This document shows, piece by piece, positions 43,200-56,085 of a stretch of DNA of 64,000 nt. The notes under the pieces were generated by a model. The model was not told where the DNA came from. It did not search any database and saw only the letters and a program-made list of their open reading frames with translations. A program made the position numbers and the translations under genes. Origin of the DNA: Tridacna crocea (lineage: Eukaryota > Mollusca > Bivalvia > Cardiida > Cardiidae). The stretch lies in NCBI GenBank assembly GCA_943736015.1, contig OX031060.1, positions 26,055,231 to 26,119,230 of the forward strand. The letters are read 5' to 3'. How positions within the stretch are numbered: position 1 is the first letter of the stretch; the number at the start of each line of letters is the position of its first letter.

Positions 43200-45320
43200 A
43201 TGCGGAACAGAAATGGAACGGAACAGGAGGAACGTTGCAGAAAAGAACTCTACGGAACATAAATGGAGCACATGTACTTTGCAAACATATTTGCATTTAA
43301 AAAATTAGATAAAAAATAATGGCATATGGGTATGACTAGATACAGAGAGTAGCCTAATTCTGAAAAATACAAAATAAATCTGACTGGAATTTAAAGATGT
43401 AGTATTAAATCAATAAGCAAGAGAACAAGTATATGGTAATTTACTCACTGTATTCTACCTGAAATGCTGGGGCGAGGAAATTCTCTCATGGTGTGCCGTA
43501 AATATGTAACCTCCCGATATAAATTGAAGAACAAATTACACAGTAATTAAGCAATTATGATATATTAGGTATTGAAATTGAAACATTGTGGTAATAAAAC
43601 ATATTTACAAAATCTGACAATGTTTTGCCTCCCTTCATTATCTATCAAATGTTTACAGCCAAATATCCTGCAAAATACGTTTTTCCCTCAGTGAAACATA
43701 AATATATGATATAAAATACACATCTTGATATAGATAACTAGGTAACAAGTTATTTCACTGCTATGGAACAGCTGTGGCATGCAAAAACTCCCATGGCTTA
43801 TTTTAGTAGGACAGTTTTTACAGATGGACCAACCAAATGATACAAAAAGCCTTTACCGAGAACTAATCCAAAACATTTTAAATCGTTTTATTATATCTAG
43901 CGGCTAACAACCATGCAAAAAAAAAAAGATTTTACAAAGGAGTGTATTTTCCAATTAGCATCGTAGGTAACATCGTCATTCATTACATAGGCGATGAAAC
44001 ATTGTCGGTGATGATGCCACATGGAAACGCAAATAAAAATGAACCATTGATTAGAATGAAACCTTCAGTAAGGGACAAATTCAGAAGAAAATAGAAGTAG
44101 AAAAACCACACAGAGTCTACAAAAACCTAGTATGGAAAACGTGTACGGACGCGATGCAAGTTTAAAAACCCAGAAATATAAAACAAATGCACAATACAAA
44201 GGCAAGCAAGTAGGAAAAGATTCGCTTGACGAGAGACGCAATAAATAACACTCATGAAATTGACCTTTCTCTACATGCAAGTTTGGCACGCCCCCACCAC
44301 CTCACCCCCTTAGTAACACAGTATTTCGGTTGTCAAGCCTGTCAAGCTTACCAGAGATGTGTCAGACTTTTTTGTTTACATGGCGCCCGATGCTGCATTT
44401 TATTGGCCGATAAGACGTCGGTAGAACTGTCAATCAAAATCGGCAGAGAGGTCAATTGGCACATGAGAGAGGATTTATCCATTTTCTATGTAATTACCCC
44501 AATCTTTGCATTGTGGCTGTTGATGTTGAAATGATACAATGTAATACAATTAAAAGACGAATACTCGTTGTTGATCGAGCTATCACAAAACTTTAATTCT
44601 GGGCGTGTTTTATGTGTCTCCAAATGTCTTCAAACATACTGTGTTTGAAGCCGATCTGTTGGTGGTTGGCCTTTTCCGGATCTGTGAAAGTAAACTGAGT
44701 GACACATAAAAACATTTTTCAAGATTCTTTCTTCACTGTATGGAAACTCTGTATGGGAAAATTCTGTGGTAAATTCAAGATGATGGACACTTCTTAGCTG
44801 TTATAAAGTTTTGAAATTTTGCGTGGTGTACTCTTCAGTGTAAACCGAAACTAGACCACTATATGGTTGCAAAGATACCGAGGAGAGATTGGCATCAGAC
44901 TGTGCGGACATACTCCGGTTTATAACTCTATAACTGGTAGTGTTTAGCAACCTTGAATTCGTCTATTTACAGTTTTTACCAAATATTCTTCATAGCCTTG
45001 AACGAATGAACAGACAAACGAATGAACGTTTGAAAGAAAGAAAGTGCCGGATACAAAGTGGCAATGAATTGAAAGTTTTGAAAGACTAAAAGGCCAAACG
45101 GAAAGAAGAGGGTATATTAGAAGTTTTTTTCCCCCAAATCCCTGGCCTGTCTGACCAGACACCGCCTACATTTTTTAATATTCAGGATCTCTTTACAGCC
45201 CAGCCCCTTAAAGTTTCCCTACTGATAAAGCAATAGATGTTCACTCTTTACTAAACTAAGACTAAAGACGATGCCTGTTTCTTACTTGATCTGTAAGACC
45301 AAAAGACGATTTTTGTTAAG
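43200..45320. other. Intergenic stretch without a supported gene
   Basis: I see no exon, RNA gene or defined element here. Composition is mixed, with a slightly more GC-rich part near 44280-44460 (CACGCCCCCACCACC, GGCGCCCGATGCTGC) that might belong to a promoter, but no gene is attached to it. Confidence 0.4.
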
Positions 45321-45510
45321 ACCTGAGTTCGTATTCACCAACCATACTTAGGAACTTTCTTAGTCTTATTCTTCAAGATTTTCTGACTCTGAAAGTAACA
45401 GAACCAAATGGTTTAGCCAATCAGACGTTCTGTTACTTTCACATTGATGAAATTCTGAAGAATTAGAATAAGAGTGTTTTGAAGAATGGTTGGTTGTTCA
45501 TACGACCCCT
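45321..45510. mobile_element. Fold-back MITE, GTATTCACCAACC family
   Basis: GTATTCACCAACCATACTTA pairs with GAATGGTTGGTTGTTCATAC around GGTTTAGCCAATCAG. It is a diverged relative of 30321-30522. Confidence 0.75.
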
Positions 45511-45829
45511 TATTGCCAGTGAATTGCATCAGGGACTGCATTCACAAACCATTTTAAATATTGCTGTATTGAAACACTAACTGTGCCATCTTGCAAATAA
45601 AGGACATTGTATAATGACGAAGTAAAGGGATTAAAAAAGAGCGAAATCATTTATAAAAAACAATCATTTCAACCAAACTATATAACATAGAAAATATAAG
45701 GAAAAAATTGTTTGTCACCCTACGAAGAAACAAGCCCTCTCACATGTCCTATCGGTCAATTGTGAGCACAGCTGTAAGCTTTGGAGTGGAATAATTTTAT
45801 TATGTATGTGGCAAGAAAGACCCTGCCCC

Positions 45830-46188
45830 ACTCTCAACCATGGCCATGTTTTTCACGAAGAGTTTTTGAGAAGGGTCACCCAAGGACCATATCTGTGAAA
45901 TTATTTCAAAATCTGACCAGCAGTTTCAGAGGAGAAGATTTTTAAGGATTCCGTCTTTCAAAATTCCATTTGGTTGCCATGGCAACCAGAGTTTTTCATG
46001 GAATCGAATTTTGAGAACCGTTTCTAAAGGGAACCTCCCAAGGAACATATTCCAGTCAAGTTTAATCCAAATCGGCTGAACAGTTTAGTGGGAGATGTTT
46101 AAAGAATTGTTGGCTATGGACGACGGACACGGCATGATCCTAAACTAAAAGCTCCCCTAGAGCACGTTGTGCTCATATGAGCTAGAAA
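45830..46188 (+). mobile_element. 3' part of a HINE-like element
   Basis: GTTGCCATGGCAACCAGAG, GACGACGGACACGGCATGAT and the terminal hairpin AGAGCACGTTGTGCTC then GAGCTAG mark the end. Confidence 0.55.
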
Positions 46189-47169
46189 ATAAATGAAAGT
46201 GTAGATTGTTTTTCTTCGGATCAGTCTGCGCATTCCCATCCACCAGTTCCATTTTGCCAGGAAAACGTTACAGGAAATCAAAGGAACAAGATTCTACCCA
46301 AAACTATGGCAGCCTATTATGAGGTAAAACATCCCTTTCATTCATTCATTGTGCAAGAATTTGTGCCAGCTTCCTGTACTTCAGGAACACTTTCACTTTC
46401 TTTCAACTCTTTACACTGAAGCTGGTCAATGGTAAGTGCCGAAACGAAAACCGGCCTTAATTTTATGGTCAAAGGGAGGAAACTCGTACATACTGGCATC
46501 ACTTTCTAAATGACAGAGTTACGTCCCTTACATTTGTAAACGGCATAAAACCAATGACGAATAAAAATGATTCCAGTTTGTGAAGACGATCTGTATCGGG
46601 AAAAAAAACCACAAAAATGTTTGTCTAGCTATCATTATTTCTGGTACAGTTTAAACAAGATTTATGATCTACTTCTGAAAATATGATAAGAGTAGGCAAA
46701 AGAAATAATAACTTATAAGTGGTTACTATTTTGTAAATAGGTGGTAGTCTCCCTTGTATTCTGTCACAACAGTCAAACCGCATTGTCTGAATTCCGACCG
46801 CCTTGGGTAATGAACAAGGTCATACGTGTGGGGTAATATGTACTTAGGCTTTCTTTATTATGCCAAAGAAATAGTTCTGGTAATCCCTCACTATAGAAGA
46901 GATGTTATTTCCTACATTTATCTGTTTAATGTCCAGAATTAGAGGAACGATAAGGATATTGATCAAAGGAAGAAAAAGGGGATTAAAAATGATGATAAGG
47001 AGAAGAAAAATAAGAAGGTGAAGAAGAAATTAATAAATTGGACTTTGATTTGCTAAATCTGTGGCAAAATTGTAATAGGAATAGCGTCTCTTTTTTTGTA
47101 ATTTTCATACAAAAATGAAAATATACATATATGTTTAGACCCAAAGGAAGCGCAATACTCGTGTACAAT

Positions 47170-47401
47170 ACATAACCCTTTACAAAACAATCCCTGGTTT
47201 TTACGACCCGGAGGAAGAAGCCTTCTGAAAACATCGATAGAAAAGGAGAAAAATCTGATTATCAGCATTTTCTCCTTATCCCACAATTTTTTCTACTATT
47301 TTGAATTAATGTTTCAATTTTTTAGTCACAATTTTTTTGTCGTCTGCAAGTGCTTTCAATTTGGGCAAGTGTAAGACTTTGTCGTATGGAAAAGGGATAA
47401 A
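47170..47401 (+). mobile_element. TTAA-hairpin MITE in the left arm
   Basis: The hairpin is worn (GAAAAATCTGATTATCAGC), and the termini are TAACCCTTTACAAAAC and GTATGGAAAAGGGATAA. Its mirror is at 60237-60465, so it predates the duplication. Confidence 0.7.
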
Positions 47402-47594
47402 GGGCATAGAATCCCGGGTCGATGTATACTACTCAACATTTCCTAGGGATCACAATCTTAGATTCAGCTTATATGTGTGTGCGGCATGCATCAGGGATGG
47501 TTTTTCAATATGGAACATTGCCACGATGATGAAATAAAGCTTCTGAGGAAATAGTGCTTTTTTTTCAGCAGAACTGTGTTATTTTTTTTAGCAA

Positions 47595-48530
47595 ATACCC
47601 GGTCTGCACCAACCATACATTATAGAACCAAGCGCGTACCTAGTCCTTGTAAAAAACAAGGGCGGATCTACTCCTTTTAAACAACAAAAGCCCCATATAA
47701 CATAAGGTGTATGTCCCACTCTGCAACAACCATATATTATAGACCCAGGGCGGATCTACTCCTTTTAAAAATAGAAGCCACATGGAACCTAAGCTGTATG
47801 TCCCGCTCTGCAACAACCGTATTTTATCGAACCCGGGGTGGATCTAGTCCTTTTAAAAATAGAAGCCCCATATAACTTAAGTTGTATGTCCCGGTCTGCA
47901 CCAACCATACATTATAGAACCAAGCGCGGACCTAGTCCTTGTAAAAAACACGGTCTACTCCTTCTAAAAGCACAACCCCCATAGAACCTAAGCTGTATGT
48001 ACTGGTCTGCAACAACTACATATTATAAACGCAGGGCGGATCTACGCCTTTTAAAAACACGAGCCCTATAGAACCTAAGCTGTATGTTACGGTCGGCAAC
48101 AAATATATTATATAGAACCCAGGGCGGATCTACTCCTTTTAAAAACACAAGCCACATAGAACATAAGCTGTATGTCCCGCTCTGCAAGAATGATATATAA
48201 AAGAGCCCGGGGCAGATCTACTTCTTTCAAAAACACACTGAGCGACATACAACCTATGCTGTATGTCCCGGTCTGCAACAACAAAAGCCCCATATATAAC
48301 TTAAGCTGTATACGTCCCGGTCTGCAACAAATATATATATTATAGAACCCAGGGCGGATTAACTTCTTTTAAAAATGCAAGCCCTATAGAACCTAAGTTG
48401 TATGTCCCAGTCTGCAACAACCATATATTATAGAACCCCGGGCGGATCTACTTCTTTTAAAAACGCAAGCCCGATAGAACCTAATCTGTATGTCCCGGTC
48501 CGCAACAAAGATATATCAAAGTTCTGAAGT
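47595..48530 (+). repeat. ~90-bp satellite, left-arm array
   Basis: About 10-11 units carry GGGCGGATCTACTCCTTTTA, CCTAAGCTGTATGTCCCGG and TCTGCAACAACCATATATTA. The array is mirrored and longer at 58795-60045. Confidence 0.85.
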
Positions 48531-49687
48531 ACTTATAGAAGGTGATGGTAGAAATTTGCTACTCGGTTTTAACACTGGTTCAGTTCATTAAACATTTCAT
48601 TTATCTGATGGTGTAAGTTGATAACATCTTTTTCTCAAATTCTTGTCATTTTTTTTGTAGAGTCTGCTCAGCAATGAACAGAATAAATGTTGATTTTTAA
48701 CTTTATTGAACACAGGTTTACATACGGCTTGGGGACTGTAAAAACGCAGAAATATAGAACTTAGAGTTAAGCAGACAATATACACAAAAAAGGGTAATGG
48801 AACAGGTAATAAAACACAGCCAATATAGAAAAAGAAGACAAAAACGTTCAAGAAGGTTTTCCGAAATGCCTGTTAAATGAGTACATAGACTTTGATGAAA
48901 TTTTCATTGATTATATCTCAATTCAGCGCGTTATACCGATTATGTAGCTCAATTGTATTTATTTACAAATCCGTGTATAAAGGGGGTGTTAATTTTCATT
49001 TCAACATACATTTTAATTTGAAGATAGACTACAGTTAAACATAGGGTATTATTTATGTTTCGATTACTTTGACTGAAATGAATCTACCATCTCTATTTGT
49101 ACCATACGAATCTTTAAAATGGATAAATTTTACTGTATTTTTCACCTGGCGTAGCTTTTGAATATATAGTCCAGTCAAATTGTGAGAAGACCCAAAACAA
49201 ATTGCAACACAAACACTTTTTTCGTTTTCAACATCCTTAGGGACACTATTTTAACATATGTAAAGTAGGACGAAATCGGAGGATATGAAATTTGATTTTT
49301 TTAAGCTTTTTTGAATTCGTATGAATTTTGCCATTTTAAACTTTATTACAGCTCATCCCGCAAGTTTTACATGTCATTCCTACTCGATTTTTCTCTTGAA
49401 AGTAACAGTAAAACCCACTAGGAACTTGTTACAACCTGCCCGCCATGATTTACATATAAGGCAGCATCCCTTCTGTCAATTTAGTTCTACACTGGAGTTG
49501 GTTTACCCCACCCACCAATACAAAGGGAGGGACCACTGTAATAATACAGTAAACTAAGCTTGAACAGTTGAAATAGTTTACTTACATTTTTATTGTGAAT
49601 ACTGTTGAAATACTGATTAGTACTTCAGACCATATTTTTCTCTGTAAATGTACAGAAACTTGTCGGTAACACTTTGTTAAGGTACAT

Positions 49688-50058
49688 GTAGAGGACCCGT
49701 AATACTTCTAGTGCAGCATGGCATAAAATTTCTTGACCGTTGATAAAGACAGATTTATATAGATATAATACTTTTGCACATTTTTAACTGACCAGAAATT
49801 TCTTTGATTTCTATCTTCAAATTATCTGTTGATACTTTTGTTAGTCTCCAGAAAAAGGAGGTAATTATCATATCTCTTAGTAAAGAGAATAGAGTGGTTT
49901 TAGATTTATAAATGATAATTCCATGGCAGCAAGGACAAAAATGAAAAGGTGGCTCGGTGAAAGTAACGTTAGTACAATAATACTCATTTTTGATATTAGC
50001 AAATTTTGTAGGATAATAAGATAGTGGAAATAGCTGTTTTCTATTAGGGGTCCACTAC
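49688..50058. mobile_element. ~370-bp MITE with GTAG-GACCC termini
   Basis: Ends are GTAGAGGACCC and GGGGTCCACTAC. It is homologous along its length to 33742-34089 and is nested in the 4.38-kb element. Confidence 0.75.
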
Positions 50059-53000
50059 GTTAAGTGGTATAAATTTGGTGTTGGAGAAGCGAGAAGGTAG
50101 TTTTGTGGTCCGAATATAACATACCCATTTGACTGCCATTCTACATAACTGTTGCAGGCTAATGATCATGTGACATTCCAACTTGCATTTGCAAATTAGC
50201 ATGAAAACTAGATTTACAATAAATAGTAGCTACGTATCCGTGTAAAACAATACCTCAAGAGACCTCTTTTAGTATTCTTCCTACAAATGGATATGTTAGC
50301 AGATACCGTCTTACTCTTTACAGATATTAAGTACAGAGTTCCACAGAGATACACTGGGGATATTTCCATTTATGTTGCATATAAAATTATCATCAAAATA
50401 ATATATAAATCTTTTTATATTTTAGCATTGTATGATAAAAAAAAATATGATACGTCATAATTGTCTGTCCTCAGTTCACTCCGTCCTCAGTTCACTTACA
50501 AGATGTAACTGGGATCAATTAAAATTATCAAACATATTTGTTTCACTGGACTTGTGAATTCTACTCTTCTTCAGGGGCCTAAATCTAAGTGAACCCTACA
50601 TGGATAATTTAACTTTTCAGGATTTTTCTCATCATCTCCACCTGCCATTCATGGTGATGACGTAAAAAATTCACCCATTTTGTAACCATTCTGAAATTCC
50701 GCAGAACACCCCATTATCATTTTGCCTCTGTTCACAGGACAGAGGGCCGAGGATCTGAACTTGCACTGACCTTACTCGTATACATGTATATATTCCATCA
50801 GAATCCAATATACATGTACATGTACATAGCGTTTTCCTTTTTCCAAAGAGAGAGTGTACATGGTTCATGGGCCGTTTCTAATGGCACGGTCACAAATAAG
50901 GAACTGCCAACGGACAGTGCGCCTTTATCCAGAATCGGGGCAGAATGGGATTGCACCAGCCCGGCGGCAGTTGCAAATGAACAAGAACAGCTGAAAATTT
51001 TGTCAATAGACAGAGTTTGTTGGAGGTTAAGGTACAACTTAACAGTTAACGGCAACAACAACAACAACAAAACTCACGTCATCCGGGTATCTTTTCAAAT
51101 AGGCACTGCCTTTTACTTATTGTCAGGGTATCGGGCGATTTCTGTGCAGTCAGCAGGCAGTAGAAGTCTTGTCTGACTGGAGCCGCCTGGCTTACATGTA
51201 TCTAATGAAAGTTGAGATTCCAAATTCTCTATTGTCGGGATTTTGTTTGCATTATAATCAGAAGAAACATTCTTTTGAAACGGAGGCTGTGTGGAGCATT
51301 TCTTCAGCAAAGAAGAAACATACTTGTTGCCACAGCAGTTTACATTGGGAATGCTGGAGAAGCCCACGAAGAAAGCTCTGTTTAAGTGAAAGCCTTGCTG
51401 TAATGTGGGAGTTAATGAGTAGATTCCAAGTCATAACTTCACCTGAAACTGGATACGATTCTTGAGGTTCTCGACAGGTTGGCGCCTGGTTTAAACTGGC
51501 CAAGAATCTGCGCTTCTTGGCAAATCATATTCTTACTGCAGTCTTGCCATTGGCTTTACCTTGTCCTTCTTTGCTGGCAATTTTATCATTAGTAGTCGAT
51601 AGATAACTACTGATAGACTGAAGTAACCTAGATGGTCTCAGTGCAGTTACCTCCTGGTTCACGCACGGAGATCAACTAACATATTCACCACGCGGACGTC
51701 ATTCGATTGTCAGAAGGTCACCCATCCCAATACCACCTAGCATTCTAAACTGCTTGTTTCCAAACTTGGTTGAATATTACCCAACGATTCTTTTATTTGT
51801 AAACACTCGAAGAAAAAATATTGGATCAAACTGCAACCTGTCCGAGTCCATAATTCACTGATATCTATCCTGCATCATCATCAAAGAACTAGATTTGGCT
51901 GGTTGCATGATGTCTATGTCTGAAATTATTAGAGCTTTAAGTTTCTCCTTGGTAACACTGTTGCAGATATTGTCGTACCTCTGTAGACACTCTGCTTTCA
52001 TAACGTTAGCTTTTATGCAGATGTACTTTAGCATTCATTGCATGGTTTGTAACTTATCAATTAGTCTTTTCTATATATAAGATACGTCCGAGGCATGTGT
52101 CTACTGGTTGGCTAGGAAACATTTTACCATAATGCACACCTTAATTCAAAAGATGCGGCAGAACCTTAATTACTTTCAAAAAATGCCCGATGTCATTCAG
52201 TTATCATAAAAGACCTGCTAGCATTTTTTTTAATCAAGAGTACATTTTGGACAACCCTTGCTTATGGCTTTTGAACACGTGCATGCGAATTTCATTTGCT
52301 TAACTTGGAAAGTGAGTCGCTTATCAAGTTTGACAGACACCAATCACAAAACCAGTATTATGGCTTTTTCGTAACTTAAAATGGCAACGAATTCGATAAG
52401 AAATTGTTGCTGGAATCCAAAATAAGATAAGAAAAAGAATATTAAATGGTTGAATAACGAAACCTTAAAGTTGGAACTTTGTATGTGTGGTTTACAAATC
52501 TAAGTTGTAAGACTTACAATCATTGGTTCATATGACAGCTTTGCGTGAATACATCTATGGGAGTACTTGTGTTTAACCTTTAATTGACTTAATATGCCCC
52601 TGCAGTTGATAGCGGTATATTACCTTTTATTAAAATGGTGGTTCATGGTTTGCTTATTTATAGAAAAAGCGATAGGGTAAGTATAAGACCAAAAAGATAA
52701 TGTAATTATTTTAATTATCATAGGTTGAATTATTACCTGCATCTTGTCAAAAACACCATAACACAGTTTTCTAAACTTAAAACACAATGATTCAAGTTTA
52801 TTCCTACCGTTTTTAGTGAGAGTGTTGTTTGGCAGGACACTTCAGATCCCAAGTCTATTACTGAAGAAACCAAAGGAATACACCAATATGTGAAATGTCA
52901 CAGTGGTATGACTGAAACCAAGCTGATTGTTGCATAAAAAGTCATTCAACCAAACATTCAAGTTTATTCATAAACGATTTTGTTGTTTCACAAAATCTAT

Positions 53001-53395
53001 GATAAGACCCAGATTCGGCATTCACGACTCCATCACAAGACATTGTGCCAGACTTTATCAAATGACAGCCATTGAAGGAATGTGTGTAGGCTTTTAATAA
53101 GCAATTATTATCATATAGGGAATGATCATGCACATAGCAGTTCACTTCCCCCAAAAACTTGACGCTGAAATCCTAATATAAAAAGTAGTGGGTGGGGTAA
53201 GTTGATATTAGCTCTATCATTATTTTAAGTAAAAAATCAGAAAGAAGAAAGAACAATATTTCAAATAACTAGATAATTCAACACCAGAGTTGTCAGAAAA
53301 TGTTACATGCAATATAAAAAGCTCAAAACAGTTCGAATAATGTAAAATTTATAAATAAGCTATTATTTGTACACAAAGTTGCGGCTGGAAATAAA
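50059..53395. other. Interior of the 4.38-kb element, no gene supported
   Basis: Short open frames overlap on both strands near 50670-51500, where composition is more balanced (ACGGACAGTGCGCC, CCCGGCGGCAG). None shows a domain I recognise or a convincing splice structure. This part is the likeliest place for a decayed coding region. Confidence 0.4.
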
Positions 53396-53740
53396 ACGCG
53401 CGAAAAAATCGAATTTCATATCTTCCGATCTCGTCCTACTTTTTATATATTGTTTAGGGAGGGTAACCCCTCATGAAAATCAAAGAATGGCTTGTGTTGC
53501 AATTAGTTTTGGGTTAAGCCCTTTTTTCATTATTTTGACTGGACTAATAGGTACATGTACCTGTTTTCATCATTTTGCCCTAGAGCAATGAATGAATAGT
53601 GTGGGGGCGCTGTTCAAATAAGTGAATGTTTCAAGAAATCTTGTTTTAAATGAAGAGATATTTAACCAATAACCAGGAGGAAAGTCTGGTATTTCTGAGT
53701 ACCTTGAACTTATGCCTTTTTGCATGTAGCCCTTATAAAG

Positions 53741-53856
53741 TTACCCTTCACCAAACAATCCCTGGATTTTATGACCCTGAGATAGAAGCTTTTTGAAAAC
53801 AATTCTGGAAAAGGAGAAAATGCTGGTAACCAGCATTTTCTCCTTTTCCTACAATG
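53741..53856 (+). mobile_element. Truncated TTAA-hairpin MITE
   Basis: The left end ACCCTTCACCAAAC and full hairpin (GAAAATGCTGGTAACCAGC) are present, but the element stops at CTACAATGTCA. The right arm has only GTTATCTACAATGTCA at this point (57937-57955). Confidence 0.65.
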
Positions 53857-54570
53857 TCAAAGTCTGACCACTTTTCTCCATTTTGAAGAACTCCCATTCT
53901 CAGGCGCGAGGGAAGTGGCTTCTCCTCAAATTCTGAGAGTTGGTTAATTCCTGAGTATTCAAACCTGACAATACAGTTAGAATTTAAGGATATTTCAAAA
54001 TCATGTTTAACCCTATATTGATACAGCAAATTATCCATTACTAACAGCGTAAGATGTGCTCATGCTCATAACAAAAAATATTACATTACAAGCAAAACTC
54101 TCTCTCTCTCTGGAAGGGAGGGGAGGGCAGGAGGGGGCTGGGGTCATTTTACAAAGTGAAGGGACACCACTTTAGTGGAGCTCAACTTTATGCCGAGTAT
54201 AAGGCTTAAAAGTATGCAAAATGTGCAGGTTTTATTCTAAATTTACAAGACGACCCTACGGTATGTTCATTTTGAAAATGAAACGGGGGTTGGTCGACAC
54301 CTCAACAGTTATTCAAGAATAATAAATGTTTTACTGTACATCAGCTTTTCTTTTTCTACTCTAGTAAATTGATTGAATTAAACGATTATATAGAAAGAAG
54401 TTAAATACGCCTGTCTGTCCTTGAAACCAAACAAATACTTGAATTGTGTTTCAAAATCAAAACGAAAAGGTAATTCACCCAACAACTATATATAGCATTA
54501 AAACCCTAAGCCCTGGAAACCTGTATTGGTACATGTATGCTGATAGACGTAGCCTGGGGGTACTAACTGT

Positions 54571-54757
54571 TTAAACCTTTGCCACAAAATGACGACTTTT
54601 GACGACCCGTAGGAGCAAGCCTTTTGACAGCATTGAGGGAAAAGGAGAAAATGCTTATCTATAAACAGTTGCACCTTTTGAGCTGAATGAAAATTGTCGT
54701 CTGCAGATGCTTTCAATTTGAAAAGGGCTAAAAATTTGTCGTCTGGTTAAGGTTTAA
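54571..54757 (+). mobile_element. TTAA MITE present in only one arm
   Basis: Ends are TTAAACCTTTGCCAC and TTAAGGTTTAAAC, with the hairpin partly lost. The right arm reads CTGTTGAAACC at the matching place (57353-57356), so the site is empty there. Confidence 0.75.
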
Positions 54758-55053
54758 ACAACAAAACAAAAAAAAAAGTGAACTCTGTGCATACCCGATA
54801 TGATGAAAAAAAAAAACATTTCTTTCAGTAGCTCCTTTCTTCACATTTCTTCGTGTAAAAGAACACTTCATTAACATAAATTGTCATGTAATAGTAATTT
54901 CTTTAAAAAGCAAGCACTCATTGTGGGAAAAGGAACATGTCTGTAGAAAAAAAGGCGATTGAAACGTAAGAAAGTAGTATTTTTTTTACAAGATGTTTTA
55001 AAACGATATTTTTAAAAGCCCTGCCCCTGCCAGTGTGGTTCTAGATTTCTCTT

Positions 55054-55054
<1 letters not shown>

Positions 55055-55084
<30 letters not shown>

Positions 55085-55213
55085 GTCATTCTCTGCGTCC
55101 CTCTTTCTCTCATTCTCTGTCCCTGTCTCTGTCTCTCATTCTCTGTTCGTCTCTCTCTCTCATTCTCTGTCCGTCTCTCTCTGTGTCCGTGTCTCTCTTT
55201 CTCTCATTCTCTG

Positions 55214-55255
<42 letters not shown>

Positions 55256-55345
55256 CTCTCTCATTCTCTGTCCGTCTCTCTCTCATTCTCTGTCTGTCTC
55301 TCTCTCTGTCCGTCTCTCGCATTCTCTGTCTCTCTCTCATTACCT
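55055..55345 (+). repeat. CT-rich microsatellite
   Basis: Runs of CTCTCT are broken by CATTCTCTGTCC units. A GA-rich counterpart lies at 56945-57060 on the right arm. Ser- or Arg-rich open frames across it are artefacts. Confidence 0.9.
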
Positions 55346-55489
55346 GTATGAGAAAGCCAGGAAACACAATGAATGTGTGCATTTGACACTTTGATATGAC
55401 CTAAGCTGTTAAAGCAACGTTAAACTCCAATATAAACAAACAAATGTAGGTGTTCGAGCTCATTTTTCCCGGAAGATATGATAGTATTT

Positions 55490-55672
55490 TTACCATATGA
55501 ATTTTTTTTAGACTAGTCCAAATCGAAAGCATTTGCTGACGACGAAATAAAAGTGACTGCTTAATTGAAATTTTGTTTGGGGAGGCAAGAAAGCAATCTG
55601 AAAAAAGAAGAAAATGCTGGTTACCAGGCATTTTCTTGCGGTGCGTTAAACGTACGGATTGTGCGGTAAAGG
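55490..55672 (-). mobile_element. TTAA-hairpin MITE, degenerate
   Basis: AGCATTTGCTGACGACGAAA and GAAAATGCTGGTTACCAG are present; it ends GTGCGGTAAAGGGTTAG. Confidence 0.6.
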
Positions 55673-55944
55673 GTTAGGAGCTCTTCAAAATTGCAGCTCC
55701 GCCTTTTCCTTTCCGAGAATTGATGATAATTATTGCGACAGGATTCATTCCTTTCTCGCCGCAAATCGTTGCTGATCAAAGAGGATTACATACAAAAGCA
55801 GCCAGTAGCTTGTAAAGACTTGCGCTGAGCACTAGTAATAGAAACTCAAGAAAACGATATATTGGTGCACTGGCTGTCGCAATATAGCTGAGATAATGTT
55901 GAAAATGACGTTAAACGCCATACGGACGAAAGCGGCCACTGGAC

Positions 55945-56085
55945 TACCAGCATTTTCTACTTTTCCCAAAATGTTTGCTAGCCTGCTGGAAAGGAATTTC
56001 AGTTTTTGAGTTATCTTTATTTTGTTGTCTGCAAGTGCTTTCAATTTGAACCAGTATAAAATATTGTCGTTTGGTAAAGGGTTAA
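55945..56085 (+). mobile_element. Right half of a TTAA-hairpin MITE
   Basis: CCAGCATTTTCTACTTTTCC through GTCGTTTGGTAAAGGGTTAA is present. The left half is replaced by SINE-like sequence containing TGACGTTAAACGCCAT. Confidence 0.65.

Larger units (their letters stand above)
49167..53546. mobile_element. 4.38-kb element with ~145-bp terminal inverted repeats
   Basis: It starts TAGTCCAGTCAAA and ends TTTGACTGGACTA, flanked by ATA on both sides. The terminal repeats extend about 145 bp, sharing CAAATTGCAACACAA-type and AAGTAGGACGA-type blocks. The right arm of the inverted duplication has the uninterrupted site with one ATA at 58135-58137. The interior holds the MITE at 49688 and no recognised transposase, so it is non-autonomous or decayed. 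The superfamily is not assigned. Confidence 0.8.
46789..55390 (+). repeat. Left arm of a large inverted duplication
   Basis: The sequence from GCATTGTCTGAATTCCG onward recurs in reverse complement at 56940-60867. Outer parts are nearly identical by eye; the inner part (about 53550-55030) is clearly more diverged. This arm is longer because it contains a 4.38-kb insertion and an extra MITE. Confidence 0.88.

Noticed and set aside
47337..47537. Identical 66-residue frames in both arms of the inverted duplication
   Set aside because: The identity reflects duplicated DNA. The frame starts inside a MITE and shows no domain.
51640..51740. Possible 5S rRNA fragment (AGGTCACCCATCCCAATAC)
   Set aside because: Only a short block resembles reversed 5S rRNA. 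The rest of the gene is absent, and chance or a SINE relic is as likely.
55035..55394. Ser/Leu-rich and Arg/Glu-rich open frames
   Set aside because: They are read-through of a CT microsatellite on both strands.
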